Below are positions 52,826 to 60,027 of a DNA stretch of 60,027 nucleotides, in pieces. This DNA comes from Verrucomicrobiaceae bacterium (GTDB lineage: Bacteria > Verrucomicrobiota > Verrucomicrobiia > Verrucomicrobiales > Verrucomicrobiaceae), in the NCBI GenBank assembly GCA_029865835.1, contig JARXAL010000221.1, forward strand, positions 1 to 60,027. The letters run 5' to 3'. The notes beneath the pieces are model-generated. The model was not told the DNA's origin. It did no database searches and saw nothing but the letters and a program-made list of their open reading frames with translations. Within the stretch, counting starts at the first letter, position 1, and each line of letters starts with the position of its first letter. A program made the position numbers and the translations under genes.

Positions 52826-54094
52826 TTAGGCCGCACCCAAAACACCCTTCACATGTTTCATCGAGCCTGCGAAGCACTCATGCACATACTCCATGGCCTT
52901 TTTCACCTTCGCTTGGGCAGCGGGATAGTCCGCATCAATCGCGAACAATGTCTCCGCCATCTTTTCGACAGGTGTCTCGTCCATCTCCAGCAGCCATTCG
53001 GGCAGGCCGATGTCTTGGAACATCCAACACTTCGGTGAATGAAACTCCGAGTAGGTGTGAATGATCGGCGTGCCATTCGCGAGCGCGATGATGGGCGAAT
53101 GCGGCTCGTGGCAAACAATGGTGTGTGCCCTAGCAAAGATGGAAGCAGCCTCATCCGCGTTCCAAAAGTACCCCAGATTCACAACGTGCTTCTGGATCTC
53201 CGGTGGCAATGGATCGTGAATGAGCCGCTTGTTGTGTACCATCTCCTTGATCGTCTCAGGCGCGATGAGTACCTTGTGACCAGTCTTTTCCACCCAAAGC
53301 GTCACCAATTTGCGATACTTCGCCGCACGGCGCTCGTCATCGGCAATTTGCTCCGGCGTGGGATGCAGTGGATTGAGCTTTGGCGTGCGCGTGTCATCCA
53401 CGCCAGGCAATTTGGCAGTGTTGGTGCGCAATTGGATGGTGATGAACTTCCGATCCTCCAGGCCGAGTTTCTTCATCGTGGCAACTCCGCGCACGTCATC
53501 GCGCACATCGATACCGAAGCAGCCATCCGGTCCAAATTGCAGCGCGGCGGCCTTGATACCGGCGCCTTGGAGAATTTTGAGCGTCTTCGTCTCACGGGTG
53601 TAGATGAAGGAGGCTCCATTCAGCAAGGCAATGCGCTCCTCCGCGCCCTCGCCTTCGACCATGCTGGGAAAATACGACTGACCAAACAAGCCATACGGCT
53701 TGCCGGTCTTCTGGCAGAATTGCATGAAAGTGATGTCCTGCCCCATGCCAGAGTTGCGAATGAAGAAGTCGCATGCTTTGACCGCCTCCTGCAGCTTACG
53801 ATCCTTTTCCCCATCTTTGAAAAGATCGCCCTGCAAAATCTCCACCTTCGGAAAACGTGCCTTGATCATCGCCGTGACTCGTTCGTCCAGTTTCATCGCC
53901 CATAGCACGATTTTCACCTCCGGAAGATGCTCCTCAATCACCCGCAGCGTCCCAGGCGTGTGACCAATGTCGCCAATGTTCACCCTGTCCCATGCGGACT
54001 GCAGGACAATCGTCTTTGGCTTGCCATCAGCAGCAAAAACAGAACCACCAAGCGCGGCAGTAAGAGATGTGATAAAGTAACGGCGCGTGTTCAT
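52826..54094 (-). CDS. Exported polysaccharide pyruvyl transferase-family protein
   Basis: The protein is 422 residues from ATG 54094, with a Tat-like signal (MNTRRYFITSLTAALGGSVFA). The rest fits the pyruvyl transferase fold: VNIGDIGHTPGTLRVIEEHLP (the family's N-terminal GN.GD region), CDFFIRNSGMGQD, SFIYTRETKTLKILQGAGIKAAALQFGPDGCFGID and, in the second half, HTIVCHEPHSPIIALANGTPIIHTYSE. These enzymes attach pyruvate from phosphoenolpyruvate to glycans and normally act in the cytoplasm, so an exported member is odd and may have another function. It is 61 bases downstream of the Ssu-like permease gene. Confidence 0.84.
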   Translation of the reverse strand: MNTRRYFITSLTAALGGSVFAADGKPKTIVLQSAWDRVNIGDIGHTPGTLRVIEEHLPEVKIVLWAMKLDERVTAMIKARFPKVEILQGDLFKDGEKDRKLQEAVKACDFFIRNSGMGQDITFMQFCQKTGKPYGLFGQSYFPSMVEGEGAEERIALLNGASFIYTRETKTLKILQGAGIKAAALQFGPDGCFGIDVRDDVRGVATMKKLGLEDRKFITIQLRTNTAKLPGVDDTRTPKLNPLHPTPEQIADDERRAAKYRKLVTLWVEKTGHKVLIAPETIKEMVHNKRLIHDPLPPEIQKHVVNLGYFWNADEAASIFARAHTIVCHEPHSPIIALANGTPIIHTYSEFHSPKCWMFQDIGLPEWLLEMDETPVEKMAETLFAIDADYPAAQAKVKKAMEYVHECFAGSMKHVKGVLGAA

Positions 54095-54155
54095 GATGGG
54101 TAGGTCCAGGCAAAAGGCAGGATCTTCGCCTGTTTGGACACAAATGAGATTTTCC

Positions 54156-54920
54156 TCATCCATTCAGACCCCAGCGACGATGCAAAAAGCGCTCCCACGG
54201 CGAAAAGAGCACCTTGTCCGCGAGCAAACCAATGACCACAATGACGATCATGACCGCAGCCACTTGGTCCATCGCATTCAACTCACGACCAAAGTGAAGC
54301 AGGTGCCCGAGACCATAACCGGTGAGCAGTGTCACGTAAATCTCCGCTGCCATCAACGAGCGCCAAGCAAACGCCCAACCCTGTTTCATACCACTGATCA
54401 CATAAGGCATTGAAGCCGGTAGGATCACGTGTCGAAGGGTGTGAAACCCGGAACTGCCCATCGTAAGTGCGGCGCGCGTGTAAATCGGAGGTAGATTGCG
54501 CACGCCATTGTCCACGCTGATCAAGACAGACCACAGGGTACCCATGATCACGACGAAGAGCATGGCACTTTCACTTTGCCCGAACCAGATCAGCGCCAGC
54601 GGCACCCAACAGACACTCGGCAACGTTTGCAAACCCAGCGCCAAAACTCCGAGCGTGTCGTTCAGCGTCTGGCTGCGCGCCGTCATCAAACCCAGTGGCA
54701 AGCCGATCAGACAGCCAATCAGATACCCGGCCAAGAGACGTTTGATGGTCACCCACGAGGCGCTGAGGAGACTGCCATCCTGTAGCGCAACTCCCATATA
54801 CTCTCCGACCGCACCCGGACCCGGCAGCAACACAGGCGACCAGATGCCTGTCTTCACCAGCAGGTGCCAAATGAGAATCAGTGATGCAAAAAATGTTAGC
54901 GCGATAAAGAAGCGTTTCAT
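54156..54920 (-). CDS. SsuC/TauC-like ABC importer permease
   Basis: This 254-residue inner-membrane protein has six helices. The start FFIALTFFASLILIWHLLVKTGIWSPVLLPGPGAV is typical of sulfonate/nitrate/taurine-type permeases. The coupling loop includes AALTMGSSGFHTLRHVILPASMPYVISGMKQGWAFAWRSLMAAEI, the EAA motif. It pairs with the ATPase upstream (6-base gap) and the binding protein before that. The substrate is not fixed by sequence. Confidence 0.94.
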   Translation of the reverse strand: MKRFFIALTFFASLILIWHLLVKTGIWSPVLLPGPGAVGEYMGVALQDGSLLSASWVTIKRLLAGYLIGCLIGLPLGLMTARSQTLNDTLGVLALGLQTLPSVCWVPLALIWFGQSESAMLFVVIMGTLWSVLISVDNGVRNLPPIYTRAALTMGSSGFHTLRHVILPASMPYVISGMKQGWAFAWRSLMAAEIYVTLLTGYGLGHLLHFGRELNAMDQVAAVMIVIVVIGLLADKVLFSPWERFLHRRWGLNG

Positions 54921-54926
54921 GATGGT

Positions 54927-55721
54927 CTATTCGGCTGACTGAACACGGGTGTGACCTTTGAGTGAGCGAGTGATTTCACCCGCAAGTCCCGCCAACGCAG
55001 GATCGTTGATGTCCCTGGGCCGTGGCAGATCCACCACGAATTGCTCGCGGATGCGGCCCGGATTGGGAGAGAAAAGAATCACTCGGTTTCCCAGACACAC
55101 AGCTTCCCGCACATTGTGAGTGACAAACAGTACCGTACGTTGACGCGCTTCATTGATGCGCTGAATGTCGGCATACAACTGCTCCCGCGTCATCGCATCC
55201 AGAGCGGCAAAAGGTTCGTCCATGAGCAGGACACGCGGATTCGGAGCCAATGCCCTGGCCAACGCCACTCGCTGGCGCATTCCCCCGGAAAGCTCGTGAA
55301 TGCTTGCACGCATCACCCGCTCCAATCCAACCAGTTTGAGATAATACTGAGCCACCTCCACACGCTCCTTATCGGTGAGGCCAGGCTTGAGTTTGAGCCC
55401 AAACATCACATTGCCCAGCACATCCAACCAAGGAAACAACGCGTGCTCTTGAAACATCACCATCCGCTCAGAACCTGGCCCCGTGACGCGCTTCCCGTCC
55501 ATCATCACCGATCCGGTATCGGGCGCCTCAAACCCAGCCACTAAGTTCAGCAGGGTCGATTTTCCACACCCGCTTGGTCCCACCAAGCAAACAAACTCGC
55601 CCTCATCAACCGTGAGCGTCGCCGACTCCAGCGCCAGAACTTTGCCGCGTTTGGAGGTGAAAGATTTGGACACACCGTCGATGTGTAGCTTAGCAGGTGG
55701 AGTGTTGAGTTCGTCTTGCAT
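54927..55721 (-). CDS. SsuB/TauB-like ABC importer ATPase
   Basis: The protein is 264 residues from ATG 55721 (the track begins at an upstream TTG). Walker A (GPSGCGKST), the signature HELSGGMRQRVALARALA, Walker B (VLLMDEPFAALDAMTREQ) and the H-loop (VLFVTHNVREAV) are complete. FQEHALFPWLDVLGNVMFGL is characteristic of the nitrate/sulfonate/taurine class. It works with the permease gene (6 bases downstream) and the lipoprotein binding protein (18 bases upstream). Confidence 0.95.
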   Translation of the reverse strand: MQDELNTPPAKLHIDGVSKSFTSKRGKVLALESATLTVDEGEFVCLVGPSGCGKSTLLNLVAGFEAPDTGSVMMDGKRVTGPGSERMVMFQEHALFPWLDVLGNVMFGLKLKPGLTDKERVEVAQYYLKLVGLERVMRASIHELSGGMRQRVALARALAPNPRVLLMDEPFAALDAMTREQLYADIQRINEARQRTVLFVTHNVREAVCLGNRVILFSPNPGRIREQFVVDLPRPRDINDPALAGLAGEITRSLKGHTRVQSAE

Positions 55722-55739
55722 CAAAAAAGAAGCGGGGGT

Positions 55740-56714
55740 TCAGAGTGAAGCGGTTGGCTGCTTCCAATACAGGTTGTCCAAAGGCGGGGCCGAACGCAAA
55801 AATCCAGCCGCTTGAGCGTCCGCCAACAGCTTGCGCATCGCCGCCGGATCGACCTCGTCGGTTAGCGTCACACGTCGGAAGGCGCGCTCCAAAAGTTCAG
55901 GACTTGGAGCTTTGGTGGTCAATGCTTCCAACTCCAGCCTCATGAGCTCTTTGGCTTCATCCGCATTCGATCGAATCCACTCCGTTAGCTCTTGATGGGC
56001 CTTCACCAAACGAACCGCAAGTGCCGCATGCCTCTCAACAAAACCCGCCCGACCTGCCAACAAGGTCACAGGAGTCTCGGAATCCTCCAAAAACACCTTG
56101 GCGCTTTGTTCCATCTCCAATCGACTCGCCCAAGGCTCAGTCGTCCAGACAGCATCCAGCTCGCCCTTCGCAAACAAGGCCAATTGATCTGCATTCTTGG
56201 TTGGAATGACATACACCTCATGCTCCGTCATCGACACAGCAAACCCCTGCTCTCGCAGCCACGCTCTCGCCTGCACATCTTGCGTGTTGCCCAACTGCGG
56301 CGTGGCCAGCTTCTTGCCGCGAAAGTCCGTAGCCTTTGCGATACCCGACCCAGCGCGCACCAGCAATGCAGCGCCCCCATTTGCCGCCCCCGATAGCACC
56401 CGCATCTCACGCCCATCACTACGCACGAACGCATTGATCAAAGGACTTGGCCCCATGTAGGCAGCATCCAAGGAGCAGGCAAAAAACGCCTCCGCCACGC
56501 TCGGTCCGGCATTGTAAACAAACCAACGAACCTCCATCCGCAACCGCTCCTCGAACCAGCCCTTCCCTTGCCTCGTCATCTGATGGGCAACCAACGCTTG
56601 GACATGAGTCAGATTCGGAAAATGCCCCAAGCGCAGCACACCCTCCATCTCCCCACTCGACGGACGACAAGCGGGTAAGGCAGAAGCGAGGGCGACAAAA
56701 CGACGGCGATTCAT
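55740..56714 (-). CDS. SsuA/TauA-like substrate-binding lipoprotein, Tat-exported
   Basis: The protein is 324 residues from ATG 56714 (MNRRRFVALASALPAC). The signal has a twin-arginine motif and ends at a lipobox (LPAC), so this is probably a Tat-exported lipoprotein. The NMT1/SsuA-like fold shows LRLGHFPNLTHVQALVAHQ, SVAEAFFACSLDAAYMGPSP, FRGKKLATPQLGNTQDVQARAWL and VYVIPTKNADQLALFAKGELDAVWTTEPWASRL. It delivers a small substrate (sulfonate, nitrate, taurine or a thiamine precursor) to the ABC importer. The porin gene ends 8 bases before it. Confidence 0.92.
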   Translation of the reverse strand: MNRRRFVALASALPACRPSSGEMEGVLRLGHFPNLTHVQALVAHQMTRQGKGWFEERLRMEVRWFVYNAGPSVAEAFFACSLDAAYMGPSPLINAFVRSDGREMRVLSGAANGGAALLVRAGSGIAKATDFRGKKLATPQLGNTQDVQARAWLREQGFAVSMTEHEVYVIPTKNADQLALFAKGELDAVWTTEPWASRLEMEQSAKVFLEDSETPVTLLAGRAGFVERHAALAVRLVKAHQELTEWIRSNADEAKELMRLELEALTTKAPSPELLERAFRRVTLTDEVDPAAMRKLLADAQAAGFLRSAPPLDNLYWKQPTASL

Positions 56715-56722
56715 GACAAAAT

Positions 56723-58144
56723 TCAAAAGGCGTTCACAGTGACTTCCAAATACGCAAAATCGGTGTCGCCAGGTCGAATGGTGTTGCGCACAAAGTCGCC
56801 TGGGAAAAAATGCGCGTACCCCAGAACCACCTCCAACTTTGAAGTGGCCTGCCAGCGAAAACGAACATCAAACTCATGCCCAACAAAGCTCCCATTGCTT
56901 CCTGTCGGGTCCCGCAAGGAGTCCAAAAGATAACGATCCGTCGGACTATCTAGCCAATACCAACTGTGTCCAAGATCAAACCTGAACCTCTCATGCGGCG
57001 CCATCTCCAGCCGCAACTTGGGAGTGCGGATGTTTTCAAACACAATGTAGTCGTTCGCTGACCAGGGGCGGGCAAATCCAAAGAATCGTTCAAAGCGATT
57101 GTCCGTGTCGTCATTAGGATCCGCATCGCCCGTGGCCTGACCATAAAAGACACTGATCCGAGGCTTCCAAGCAAGCTCCCAGCGATAGCCCACTTCAGCA
57201 GTCGCAGCCCACGCCGCCACATCGAGCGAGCCGTTGTGCCCAAACTGGTAGATGCCATTCAAATCAAAATCGAAACCCGTATCGCCCAGCCGTCCATACG
57301 CCCGCATCCCCGGCGAATGCACCACCCGCCCACCCGACACCTCGGAATCCGTAAACGCCAAATAAAACGGCTCCAACGTCACCACGTCAGACCAGCCGCG
57401 CCAATGCCCGATCGCAGCCCAAACCCACTGACCCTCCACAGGTCGATCCCACTCATACAGCAGCCGCTGCAAGGGCTGCACCGCAAGCAAATCCACACTC
57501 CACTCATTCGCCTCCTGCCCGACCGCCGCCTGAAAACCAAGAAACGTGTTCGCCGTGTTGCGCCATTGGTTGTTCGCCAGAAGACGCCGGTCAAGAAACT
57601 CGAAGTTGTGAATCCCGTATCGCAAACTCAGCGGCCGCTCGTTCCCGAGCGCATCACGGCCAAACAGATCATCAAAATACAACTCCGCATAAAGCCGAAT
57701 CACCTCGAATTCATTGGTGTCCCGATTGTCCTTCCCAAAATTTCCGTTGTAGCGCCGGGAGTCCTGCATCTCGAAAGCAAACCGAAAGGGATCCAGCAGA
57801 TCATGCACCCCCAAATAAAACCGTGTGCGATGCAGCAGCGGCTCGTCCAATCCAGCGATCGGTCGCCGAATGTCGTCATCGCGATACTCATATCGAAAGC
57901 GATAATCCAGTCCTATGTCCAACCAGTTCCAAGGCGAAATCGCATCCCAGCCAGTCTCACCCGCCGCTCGCGCATACTTCGGCGGATCCGGGTCTCGCCG
58001 CGTGCTGTAGCTATCGGCCTCACGATAGAAACTCTTCCTCTCAACCGGGGTCGTGATTCGGTCGACGGACGAAACCGGTTCGCCACCCCAGGAAAGAACC
58101 TGAGTCACTGCCAGAAACAAAAACGTGATTCGCTGGAAGAACAT
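56723..58144 (-). CDS. Outer-membrane alginate-export-type beta-barrel porin
   Basis: The protein is 473 residues from ATG 58144 (MFFQRITFLFLAVTQVLSWGG, signal peptide); the track starts 10 codons earlier. Alternating amphipathic strands with many aromatic residues run through the protein and end in a terminal aromatic (LEVTVNAF), as in outer-membrane barrels. It resembles the alginate_exp/AlgE-like family, in which YRFRYEYRDDD and HRTRFYLGVHDLLDPFRFAFEMQDSR are early strands. It could pass an anionic solute across the outer membrane. The binding protein of the Ssu-like importer is 8 bases downstream, so it is probably the outer gate of that uptake route. Confidence 0.86.
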   Translation of the reverse strand: MFFQRITFLFLAVTQVLSWGGEPVSSVDRITTPVERKSFYREADSYSTRRDPDPPKYARAAGETGWDAISPWNWLDIGLDYRFRYEYRDDDIRRPIAGLDEPLLHRTRFYLGVHDLLDPFRFAFEMQDSRRYNGNFGKDNRDTNEFEVIRLYAELYFDDLFGRDALGNERPLSLRYGIHNFEFLDRRLLANNQWRNTANTFLGFQAAVGQEANEWSVDLLAVQPLQRLLYEWDRPVEGQWVWAAIGHWRGWSDVVTLEPFYLAFTDSEVSGGRVVHSPGMRAYGRLGDTGFDFDLNGIYQFGHNGSLDVAAWAATAEVGYRWELAWKPRISVFYGQATGDADPNDDTDNRFERFFGFARPWSANDYIVFENIRTPKLRLEMAPHERFRFDLGHSWYWLDSPTDRYLLDSLRDPTGSNGSFVGHEFDVRFRWQATSKLEVVLGYAHFFPGDFVRNTIRPGDTDFAYLEVTVNAF

Positions 58145-58198
58145 GCGGGTGAAGAAAAAGCGGTATGGGTCCAAGACTGTCCCCTGAAGAAGGACAGG

Positions 58199-58948
58199 TC
58201 AAAGGTTCGCCGCATAAGCTTGCAACTGCCGATACTCACTCAGCATCCGTTTGACCGCCGCCACAGTGGCTTCCACCTGCTGCGCTAAGGGAGCCAAAGC
58301 CGGGGTCTCAAAAACGATCTCCAAAGGCCGCTCCCGTTGACTTGGCGGACCACTCAAGATTCCGGCGTAACCCTCCCGAATGATGCCCTGGTCAGCCGAA
58401 AAACCATCAATGATCTCCTGCGGGCAGCACGGCAAATGCTCATGCGCCGCCGCCAACGCCGGACGCAACAAGTGCTCACTCAACACCGCACCACTGACAA
58501 ATCCATAACACCCGTCACACTCATCATCCGAATGCAGCGCAATGATTCCATCATACCGTTCGGCGGTCAGCTCTCTCTCCAAATAGAGCACCTCAGGCTG
58601 GGAGGATCCCGTCCAAAATTCCCGGTTCAAATCCAGTCCGTTCTGGTTCGACCGAGTGCCCCGGCGATAGCCCGTCGGATTGCAGACAGGGAAAAAATGC
58701 AGCTCAAAGTCGCTCAACCCCTCAGGCATCTCCGCCGCCCACCGAGAGAGTTCCAACGCCGCCAAGACACCTGCTGGCTCATCGCCATGAATGCCCCCGA
58801 AAACACCGAACTTGTATCCCTGGCCCACCTTCTGCGGCTTCCGCACGATCTTTTGCAACGTGATCCCCTCGTCCGACGCCGCATGAGCTCTCCCTCCGCC
58901 GATTCGATCAGCGGGTCGGGTGTCCAGGTTTGAAGCAAAAGCAATCAC
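58199..58948 (-). CDS. M14/AstE-like zinc carboxypeptidase or amidohydrolase
   Basis: This is a 249-residue cytoplasmic protein with a GTG start. Zinc ligands fit the M14 pattern: His and Glu in FGVFGGIHGDEPAG, and a later His in IIALHSDDE. The substrate-binding NGLDLNREF and the C-terminal catalytic Glu in LEIVFETPAL are also present. It resembles succinylglutamate desuccinylase/aspartoacylase and murein peptide amidases. It probably hydrolyses a carboxyl-terminal amide or N-acyl bond in the cytoplasm. It is first in the minus-strand cluster, 54 bases before the porin gene, and may process what the importer brings in. Confidence 0.86.
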   Translation of the reverse strand: MIAFASNLDTRPADRIGGGRAHAASDEGITLQKIVRKPQKVGQGYKFGVFGGIHGDEPAGVLAALELSRWAAEMPEGLSDFELHFFPVCNPTGYRRGTRSNQNGLDLNREFWTGSSQPEVLYLERELTAERYDGIIALHSDDECDGCYGFVSGAVLSEHLLRPALAAAHEHLPCCPQEIIDGFSADQGIIREGYAGILSGPPSQRERPLEIVFETPALAPLAQQVEATVAAVKRMLSEYRQLQAYAANL

Positions 58949-59075
58949 CCCACAAGGAATAAACTATAATCCCGATAGATCAAGTAGGTTTTTGGTTTTG
59001 CATGTCTCTAATGAACTAAATCCGCCTTTTCCTTGGCCTCCAGACTTTCCTTCCTATCCTCCGCCTCCCTCGCCC

Positions 59076-60027
59076 ATGTCTTTGAAACTTCGCCTCAATA
59101 CCGCCACCGCCACCCAAGTCGTCCTCGCCAAGATCGGCAACCCCCAGCGCGATGAACCCCTGCAAACCTCTCGCCACGTGTTCGACATCGCCGAATCCGA
59201 TCAGGAAGCTCTCACTGCCCTGTTTCTGAAACCCTTCAAGAACCTCATCGGCCATCGCTTTGTCCACTACACCTCCCTCGACAAACAAGAGATGTACCGC
59301 TGCGCCAAAACCGTTTTCGCCGACCCCGACAAGCTCCTGCCAGTCGGTATTGAAATCGCCCAACGCCTTTACGCCAAATCCAACCACCCCAACATCAAAG
59401 CGGGTGACCTCTGCATCGCCTTCCTCAAAGAAGTGCACATAGAAGGCGAACTCGTCAGCGGCCTCTGCATTCTCAAATCCGACAGCGTCGTGCCCTTCTT
59501 GAGCATCACCACCCACGAAGGCGACCTGCACCTCTCCACCCAACAAGGCATTCAGCCTGAGAAGATCGACAAAGGCTGCCTCATTCTCGATTACAAAGCC
59601 GAACAAGGTTACTACGTCCTCAACTTCGACCGCAGTGGTGGCGACACCAAATTCTGGGTGCGCGAGTTCCTCAGCGTCGAAGCCGTGCCCGACGCCGCCT
59701 TCCTCACCAACGCCTACGCCAAAATGGCCGTGTCATTCCTGGAAGAACAAAAACCAGAGGAAGACACTCCCCCATGGGACACCTGCAACGCCGCACGCGA
59801 AGCCCTCGAATACTTCGAAGAGCGGGACCAATTCGATCTCAATGAATTCGAAAAAGAAGTGCTCAAAACACCCGAAGCCGCCGCAGCCTTCGAAGAACAC
59901 CGAGCCCGCATCGCCGAAGAGCAGGGACAAACCCTCGACACCAGCTTCGAGATCTCAAAAAAGGACGTCACCAAAGCCAAGAAACGCATCGGTGCCGTGC
60001 TCAAGCTCGACACCGGCGTGGAGATCC
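59076..60027 (+). CDS. 37-kDa nucleoid-associated protein, NdpA/YejK-type (partial, 3' end outside window)
   Basis: This gene is absent from the track because its stop is beyond the right edge. I translated it from ATG 59076: MSLKLRLNTATATQVVLAKI, then LTALFLKPFKNLIGHRFVHYTSLDKQEMYRC, and near the visible end KKRIGAVLKLDTGVEI. This pattern matches the 37-kDa nucleoid-associated protein family (PF04245, YejK/NdpA). Some 317 codons are visible, so nearly the full family length of 335-350. The role is nucleoid association with an uncertain function; members also occur near phage-defence genes. It is divergent from the M14 gene, with 127 bases between starts. Confidence 0.85.
   Translation, partial: MSLKLRLNTATATQVVLAKIGNPQRDEPLQTSRHVFDIAESDQEALTALFLKPFKNLIGHRFVHYTSLDKQEMYRCAKTVFADPDKLLPVGIEIAQRLYAKSNHPNIKAGDLCIAFLKEVHIEGELVSGLCILKSDSVVPFLSITTHEGDLHLSTQQGIQPEKIDKGCLILDYKAEQGYYVLNFDRSGGDTKFWVREFLSVEAVPDAAFLTNAYAKMAVSFLEEQKPEEDTPPWDTCNAAREALEYFEERDQFDLNEFEKEVLKTPEAAAAFEEHRARIAEEQGQTLDTSFEISKKDVTKAKKRIGAVLKLDTGVEI

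Overview
The window looks like chromosomal DNA of a high-GC bacterium in the Verrucomicrobiota, probably near Verrucomicrobiaceae/Prosthecobacter. The reasons are two large planctomycete-type cytochrome proteins (PSCyt1/DUF1549/DUF1553), a DUF1501 protein and a secreted sulfatase, which are typical of the PVC group, and a TGTTC-N4-GAACA palindrome at recA that matches the LexA box I recall for Verrucomicrobia. Genes are tightly packed, many overlap by ATGA, and no gap exceeds about 270 bases. I see no rRNA, tRNA, CRISPR array, insertion sequence or prophage. Most ORF-track lines are antisense or out-of-frame shadows. Two real genes run off the window ends and are absent from the track: monomeric isocitrate dehydrogenase at the left edge and a 37-kDa nucleoid-associated protein at the right edge.

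Region 1 (1-9.3 kb, minus strand) has the partial icd and then a six-gene, apparently translationally coupled operon: FadR-type GntR regulator, DUF1501, PSCyt/DUF1549/DUF1553 protein with an internal discoidin-like domain, sulfatase, and two secreted lectin/DUF1080-like proteins. An exact FadR-like palindrome (TGGTCTGACCA) lies 11 bases upstream of the regulator gene. I read this as a self-regulated module for an exported sulfated-glycan-type substrate.

Region 2 (9.3-24.5 kb) is mostly housekeeping and envelope genes: lipid kinase, recA with an SOS box, an esterase-like hydrolase, a DUF485/ActP-like symporter, an Arg/Asp-rich disordered protein, OpgG, an ECF sigma/anti-sigma pair with a secreted third gene, a sulfocyanin-like cupredoxin, a CysJ-like reductase lacking flavodoxin, recD2, TerC and a small lipoprotein.

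Region 3 (24.8-37.4 kb) covers stress and signalling: a STAS protein and a GAF-SpoIIE phosphatase, then grpE-dnaJ, a second PSCyt protein ending in a LamG domain, a 75-residue protein with a membrane-anchor tail, a divergent Hsp70, a disordered protein, an AT-hook-like basic protein, a DUF3820 protein and a YndJ-DUF1990 fusion.

Region 4 (37.4-50 kb) has an active trypsin-like/PDZ protease overlapping a catalytically dead, rearranged homologue, then pepP, lpdA, nadB, panC, an ABC exporter, ssb, rsmH and a MazG-like protein.

Region 5 (50-60 kb) has a Tat-exported Gfo/Idh/MocA protein divergent from a PQQ-type propeller. It continues with a minus-strand cluster of M14 amidohydrolase, alginate-export-type porin, Ssu/Tau-like ABC importer and an apparently exported pyruvyl-transferase-fold protein.

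All functions are assigned from sequence motifs and family knowledge; no database search was run.
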